DNA from: Anaerolinea sp.
GTDB lineage: Bacteria > Chloroflexota > Anaerolineae > Anaerolineales > Anaerolineaceae
DNA length: 10,045 nucleotides
Reading direction: 5' to 3'
Assembly: GCA_013824385.1 (NCBI GenBank)
Contig: PNNU01000084.1
Location: 1-10,045, forward strand
This document shows, piece after piece, positions 7,389 through 10,045 of this stretch (its first letter is position 1; each line of letters begins with the position of its first letter). Below the pieces are notes generated by a model that worked only from the letters and a program-made list of their open reading frames with translations, was not told the DNA's origin and did not search any database. A program made the position numbers and the translations under genes.

Positions 7389-7703
7389 ATGACCCACTCT
7401 TCTCACGAAAAAGATCAACACACAATCTCTCTTCTCACTCTCAAACTATCCCTCCCCGGCTGCGGATCGTTGAAACAGAAGCGTTCGCTGCTATCGCCCA
7501 TCCTCGCACGCCTGCACAAGGAATTCAACCTCTCCGCCGCGGAAATCGGCCTGCAAGACGTCTGGCAGTCCGCGTGGCTCGGCTGCGCCCTCCTCTCCAC
7601 CGACGCGGACCATAATGCCCGCGTGCTCAACAAGGTGGTCGATTTTGTCGAAACCCACTTCCCCGAGATAAAGGTCGAGGAATTTCATATTGAGAATCGC
7701 TAA
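7389..7703 (+). CDS. DUF503 / YlxP-like small protein
   Basis: This 104-aa protein has the DUF503 pattern throughout: a first strand followed by LPGCGSLKQKRSLL (22-35), then LHKEFNLSAAEIGLQDVWQSA (42-62), the second-strand region GCALLSTD (65-72), and a final helix and strand (VDFVETHFPEIKVEEFHIE). It is a compact cytoplasmic alpha/beta protein. In Bacillus subtilis the homologue YlxP is encoded between infB and rbfA, suggesting a ribosome- or translation-linked role, but the function is not settled. The first 12 residues are a polar extension not usual for the family; no later Met is available before the domain, and an in-frame TAA lies at 7368-7370. No Shine-Dalgarno sequence precedes the ATG (only an A/T run), possibly because the AT-rich block replaced the native upstream region. 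A truncated second copy of its 3' end lies downstream at 7793-7887. Confidence 0.88.
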   Translation: MTHSSHEKDQHTISLLTLKLSLPGCGSLKQKRSLLSPILARLHKEFNLSAAEIGLQDVWQSAWLGCALLSTDADHNARVLNKVVDFVETHFPEIKVEEFHIENR

Positions 7704-7744
7704 AAATGCTCTTAGTCAAACGACCCTCTTCAATCTCTATAAAA

Positions 7745-7786
7745 GGCACCCTTCTCCATGCCAATGGAGAAGGGCCGGGGATGAGG
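7745..7786. repeat. Intergenic hairpin repeat of the CCCTTCTCC...GGAGAAGGGCCGGGG type
   Basis: CCCTTCTCCAT (7749-7759) pairs perfectly with ATGGAGAAGGG (7764-7774) around a GCCA loop, and CCGGGGATGAGG follows. Sequences of this pattern recur between genes in many bacterial genomes as non-coding dispersed repeats (known from memory, not checked here). There is no T tract after it, so it is not a standard terminator. It lies between the intact DUF503 gene and its truncated copy, ending close to the break point at 7793. Confidence 0.6.
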
Positions 7787-7792
7787 CTTGAA

Positions 7793-7887
7793 ACCATAAT
7801 GCCCGCGTGCTCAACAAAGTAGTCGATTTTGTTGAAACCCACTTCCCAGAAGTTCAGGTCGAAGAATTTCATATCGAGACCCGTTGA
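7793..7887 (+). pseudogene. Truncated second copy of the DUF503 3' end
   Basis: These 95 bases align without gaps to the last 95 bases of the DUF503 gene (7609-7703), offset by 184, with 14 mismatches by my count (about 85% identity). The frame is kept: 30 codons from His-Asn-Ala-Arg to a TGA at 7885-7887. Eight of the eleven changed sense codons are synonymous. The other three are I to V, K to Q and N to T, all fairly mild. The start, first two strands and conserved SLKxKR motif are missing, and no start codon or ribosome site fits, so it is a remnant, not a working gene. The mostly silent divergence implies that both copies evolved as real proteins before one was cut. Confidence 0.85.
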
Positions 7888-7907
7888 AAAATGCAATTAA
7901 ATAAGGC

Positions 7908-7940
7908 TTTTCTTTGCGCCCTTCGCGCCTTTGCGAGAGA
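7908..7940. repeat. Dispersed-type intergenic repeat (TTTGCGCC/TTCGCGCC units)
   Basis: The segment holds roughly 9-base units, CTTTGCGCC (7912-7920), CTTCGCGCC (7921-7929), then TTTGCGAGA. Its minus-strand translation reads SRKGAKGAKK, the spurious peptide commonly produced by a widespread intergenic repeat in Chloroflexota, cyanobacteria and others. That spread is remembered, not searched. It lies just upstream of the radical SAM promoter region and is not coding. Confidence 0.5.
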
Positions 7941-7947
7941 TAGGTTT

Positions 7948-7976
7948 TCCCCATAACACGATTTTTCCATTACAAT
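7948..7976 (+). promoter_or_regulatory. Candidate promoter of the radical SAM gene
   Basis: TACAAT (7971-7976) is a good -10 match and would start transcription near 7983, giving a leader of about 28 bases before the GTG start. The hexamer 17 bases upstream (TCCCCA) is a poor -35 box, so the call is weak. The position between the repeat and the gene is reasonable. Confidence 0.25.
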
Positions 7977-8010
7977 TCACACCCGTAATCCACCTTAAGG
8001 AGATTTTCCG

Positions 8011-9885
8011 GTGCTGAATCGATTCGAAATCAAAAAGAAACTCAAAGCCATCCTCCCCACCGTCGTTAAACCTGGACGCTACTTCGGCGGCGAGTTTAAC
8101 CATGTGGTCAAAAATTGGGACGAGATCGGCCTGCGTATGGCGCTGGTCTTCCCCGATATCTACGACATTGGCGTACCCAACCTGGGTGTGTCCATCCTGT
8201 ACGAAACCATCAACCAACGCGCGGATACCCTGTGCGAACGCGCATACGTTCCCTGGCTCGATATGGAAGCCTGCATGCGTGATAACAACCTGCCTCTTTA
8301 CACGTTGGAGTCTTGTGCACCGTTGGCAGAGTTTGATATTATTGGTTTCACGCTACCTTACGAGACACTTTACACCAATGTCTTGAACGCCCTGGATCTT
8401 GCCGGATTGCCCATTCGATCCGCGGACCGGGATGAAAGCCATCCCATCATCATCGCCGGCGGACACGCTGCCTTCAACCCCGAACCTATGTCAGCTTTCA
8501 TAGATGCCTTTGTCATCGGCGAAGGTGAAGAAGCCATCCACGACGTGCTGGATTGTGTCAGAGACGCCAAAACGGATAAAGCTACTCGCCTACAAACGTT
8601 GGAACGTCTTCAAGCCATCCCTGGTGTATATGTTCCTGCTTTCTATAACGTGACTTATAACGAAAACGGTACCGTTCAATCCGTTGAACCGGTCTCACCT
8701 AATTTTCCCAAAAAGATTACCAAACGCGTTGTGGGCATCCTGCCCGATCCTCCCACTCACTTTATCGTCCCCTCCATCGACGTGGTACATAACCGCATTG
8801 CCGTCGAGATCATGCGCGGATGCACACGCGGCTGCCGATTCTGCCACGCAGGCATGGTCAATCGTCCTGTGCGTGAACGTTCGGTGGAACAGATTGTCAA
8901 CGCCATCGAAGAATCCATGAAAAATACCGGTTACGAAGAAATTGCGCTTTTATCTCTTTCTTCAAGTGACTATACGCATATCGAGGAATTAGTTACCACC
9001 ATTAAAGATCGCTTTGAAGGTCGCAACATGGTCATTTCATTACCTTCCCTGCGTATTGAAACTTTCGCAGTGAGTATTATGGAAAAACTCAAGGGCGTGC
9101 GTCAGGCCGGGTTTACCCTCGCCCCCGAAGCCGCCACGGACCGTATGCGCAACATGATCAACAAGCCCATCCAAGCCGAGCAGCTGCTTGAAACCGCTCG
9201 CGAGATCTACAGTCGCGGATGGACTTCTGTCAAACTTTATTTCATGATCGGCCATCCTTCTGAAACTATGGAAGATGTGCAGGCCATCGCCGACCTGTGC
9301 AAGCAAGTCATCAAGGAAGGCCGCAAGATCATCGGCAAGAAAGCCATGCTGCATACCGGCGTCAACACCTTTGTGCCCAAGTCGCACACGCCTTTTCAGT
9401 GGGCCAAGCTCGATGATCTCGAAAGCGTATTAGCCAAACAAAACCTGCTCAAAGATCAACTGCGCAGCCCGGGAATGAAAATGACCTGGTCCAACCCGCG
9501 CGAGACCATTCTTGAAGCGACTCTTTCACGCGGCGACCGCCGCCTGTCGAACGTGATCGAAGATGCCTGGAAGCACGGCGCCAAATTCGATGCCTGGATG
9601 GATCAATTCAACTACAATCTATGGATCGACGCACTCGAAAACGCCGGTTTGCCTCCTGCTGTTTACACTTCCCGTGAGCGTGAAATATCCGAAGTACTGC
9701 CCTGGGACCATATCAGCACCGGCATCTCCCGCAAATATTTGGAGCGCGAATACAAAAAAGCGCTCAATGGTGAAACCACTGAAGATTGTCGCGACCAATG
9801 CCTGGCCTGCGGAATTATCCCTGCCTTCCACGATATCCGCAAAGAGAACAGCAGCATCAAATGGTATTGTCCGGAGGCCGAATAA
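8011..9885 (+). CDS. TIGR03960-type B12-binding-fold radical SAM protein
   Basis: This is a complete 624-aa protein. The GTG start at 8011 is chosen because AAGGAG (7997-8002) sits eight bases upstream and the protein begins as the family does. Residues about 40-190 form a Rossmann-like B12-binding-type domain (FPDIYDIGVPNLGVSILYE; IIAGGHAAFNPEP at 147-159; IGEGEEA at 169-175). No DxHxxG cobalamin-ligand motif is visible, so B12 binding is uncertain. The radical SAM core has C271-x3-C275-x2-C278 in CTRGCRFC, which binds the 4Fe-4S cluster that cleaves S-adenosylmethionine. Further core motifs are SLPSLRIE (343-350), TLAPEA (369-374) and KLYFMIGHPSE (408-418). A second C-terminal set, C593-x3-C597-x2-C600 plus C620, may bind another cluster or a metal. 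The substrate is unknown; resemblance to MiaB-like enzymes suggests RNA or protein modification only loosely. It overlaps the DUF2344 gene by one base, so the pair is probably coupled. Confidence 0.95.
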   Translation: MLNRFEIKKKLKAILPTVVKPGRYFGGEFNHVVKNWDEIGLRMALVFPDIYDIGVPNLGVSILYETINQRADTLCERAYVPWLDMEACMRDNNLPLYTLESCAPLAEFDIIGFTLPYETLYTNVLNALDLAGLPIRSADRDESHPIIIAGGHAAFNPEPMSAFIDAFVIGEGEEAIHDVLDCVRDAKTDKATRLQTLERLQAIPGVYVPAFYNVTYNENGTVQSVEPVSPNFPKKITKRVVGILPDPPTHFIVPSIDVVHNRIAVEIMRGCTRGCRFCHAGMVNRPVRERSVEQIVNAIEESMKNTGYEEIALLSLSSSDYTHIEELVTTIKDRFEGRNMVISLPSLRIETFAVSIMEKLKGVRQAGFTLAPEAATDRMRNMINKPIQAEQLLETAREIYSRGWTSVKLYFMIGHPSETMEDVQAIADLCKQVIKEGRKIIGKKAMLHTGVNTFVPKSHTPFQWAKLDDLESVLAKQNLLKDQLRSPGMKMTWSNPRETILEATLSRGDRRLSNVIEDAWKHGAKFDAWMDQFNYNLWIDALENAGLPPAVYTSREREISEVLPWDHISTGISRKYLEREYKKALNGETTEDCRDQCLACGIIPAFHDIRKENSSIKWYCPEAE

Positions 9886-10045
9886 TGCAGCGCATTCGTA
9901 TTCACTACTTCAAAGGCGAAGATCTGCAATATATAGGCAACCTCGACCTGCACAAGGTCTGGGAACGCACCTTCCGCCGCGCACAAATCAAATTAGCCTA
10001 TTCACAAGGCTTTCATCCCCAACCCCGCATGCATCAGGCCTGTCC
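9885..10045 (+). CDS. DUF2344 / TIGR03936 radical-SAM-associated protein (3' partial)
   Basis: The ATG at 9885-9887 shares its A with the TAA stop of the radical SAM gene, and GGAGG (9873-9877) lies seven bases upstream. The frame stays open to the right edge, giving 53 complete codons. The visible residues include IRIHYFKGEDLQYIGNLDL and then WERTFRRAQIKLAYSQGFHP, the classic N-terminal pattern of the family (a first strand, a LDL segment, an RRA motif, then YSQGFHPxP). In many bacteria this domain is encoded next to, or fused to, a TIGR03960 protein, and often near ribonuclease E/G and ribosomal protein L21/L27 genes. It is presumed to be a cytoplasmic partner of the upstream enzyme. The biochemical role is not known, and the rest of the gene is outside the window. 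Confidence 0.92.
   Translation, partial: MQRIRIHYFKGEDLQYIGNLDLHKVWERTFRRAQIKLAYSQGFHPQPRMHQAC

Noticed and set aside
7627..7896. 89-codon minus-strand frame spanning both DUF503 3' ends
   Set aside because: It is the complement of the duplicated DUF503 segment plus the repeat hairpin. Its repeated peptide (MKFFDLNFWEVGFNKIDY-like) is an artefact of the duplication.
7897..8217. 106-codon minus-strand frame over the start of the radical SAM gene
   Set aside because: It overlaps the strongly supported GTG start and first 69 codons on the plus strand, and its C-terminal part translates the SRKGAK-type repeat.
1..10045. CRISPR array, tRNA or rRNA genes, or insertion sequence
   Set aside because: No regularly spaced repeats, cloverleaf-like segments, rRNA-like stretches or transposase motifs were seen on either strand.

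Overview
The window looks like a chromosomal segment of a moderate-GC bacterium, most likely from the Chloroflexota (Anaerolineae-like). The reasons are the DivIVA/ATP-synthase-b-like coiled-coil protein at the left edge, the folC-lon pair, a YlxP-type (DUF503) gene, and a TIGR03960 radical SAM gene next to a DUF2344 gene. This assignment rests on remembered family resemblance, not on a search. Most of the window is housekeeping DNA. One AT-rich block of about 3 kb in the middle stands out as accessory.

Layout. At 2-298 (+) lies the C-terminal end of a coiled-coil protein, followed by a textbook rho-independent terminator (308-344). A second perfect hairpin (354-385), and possibly a third (412-438), probably ends the convergent transcript. 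That transcript, on the minus strand, is folC (2974-4308) then lon (449-2959), 14 nt apart, each with a good Shine-Dalgarno sequence. It encodes folylpolyglutamate/dihydrofolate synthase and the ATP-dependent protease LonA.

Upstream of folC, also on the minus strand, is a single large gene (4436-7231, 931 aa). It encodes an SMC/Rad50-like ABC ATPase with a Walker A, a Q-loop region, a CPFC zinc-hook-like motif almost exactly midway between Walker A and Walker B, an ABC-signature-like FSESQ, a Walker B with D-loop, and a switch histidine. After these comes a helical C-terminal domain with R-x3-E and a later histidine. This architecture resembles RloC/PrrC-type anticodon nucleases and related phage-defence ATPases. 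The gene and its flanks (about 4309-7388) are much richer in A+T than their neighbours and fit neatly between two conserved genes, which suggests horizontal acquisition. It is the best candidate for an undescribed system here.

Rightwards on the plus strand are a DUF503/YlxP-like gene (7389-7703), an intergenic repeat hairpin, a truncated second copy of the 3' end of the same DUF503 gene (7793-7887), and a second dispersed-type repeat (about 7908-7940). Then come a TIGR03960-type B12-binding-fold radical SAM gene (8011-9885) and, overlapping it by one base, the start of a DUF2344/TIGR03936 gene (9885-10045, cut by the window edge). The last two genes look translationally coupled and probably act together. 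I see no tRNA, rRNA, CRISPR array, transposase or integrase.
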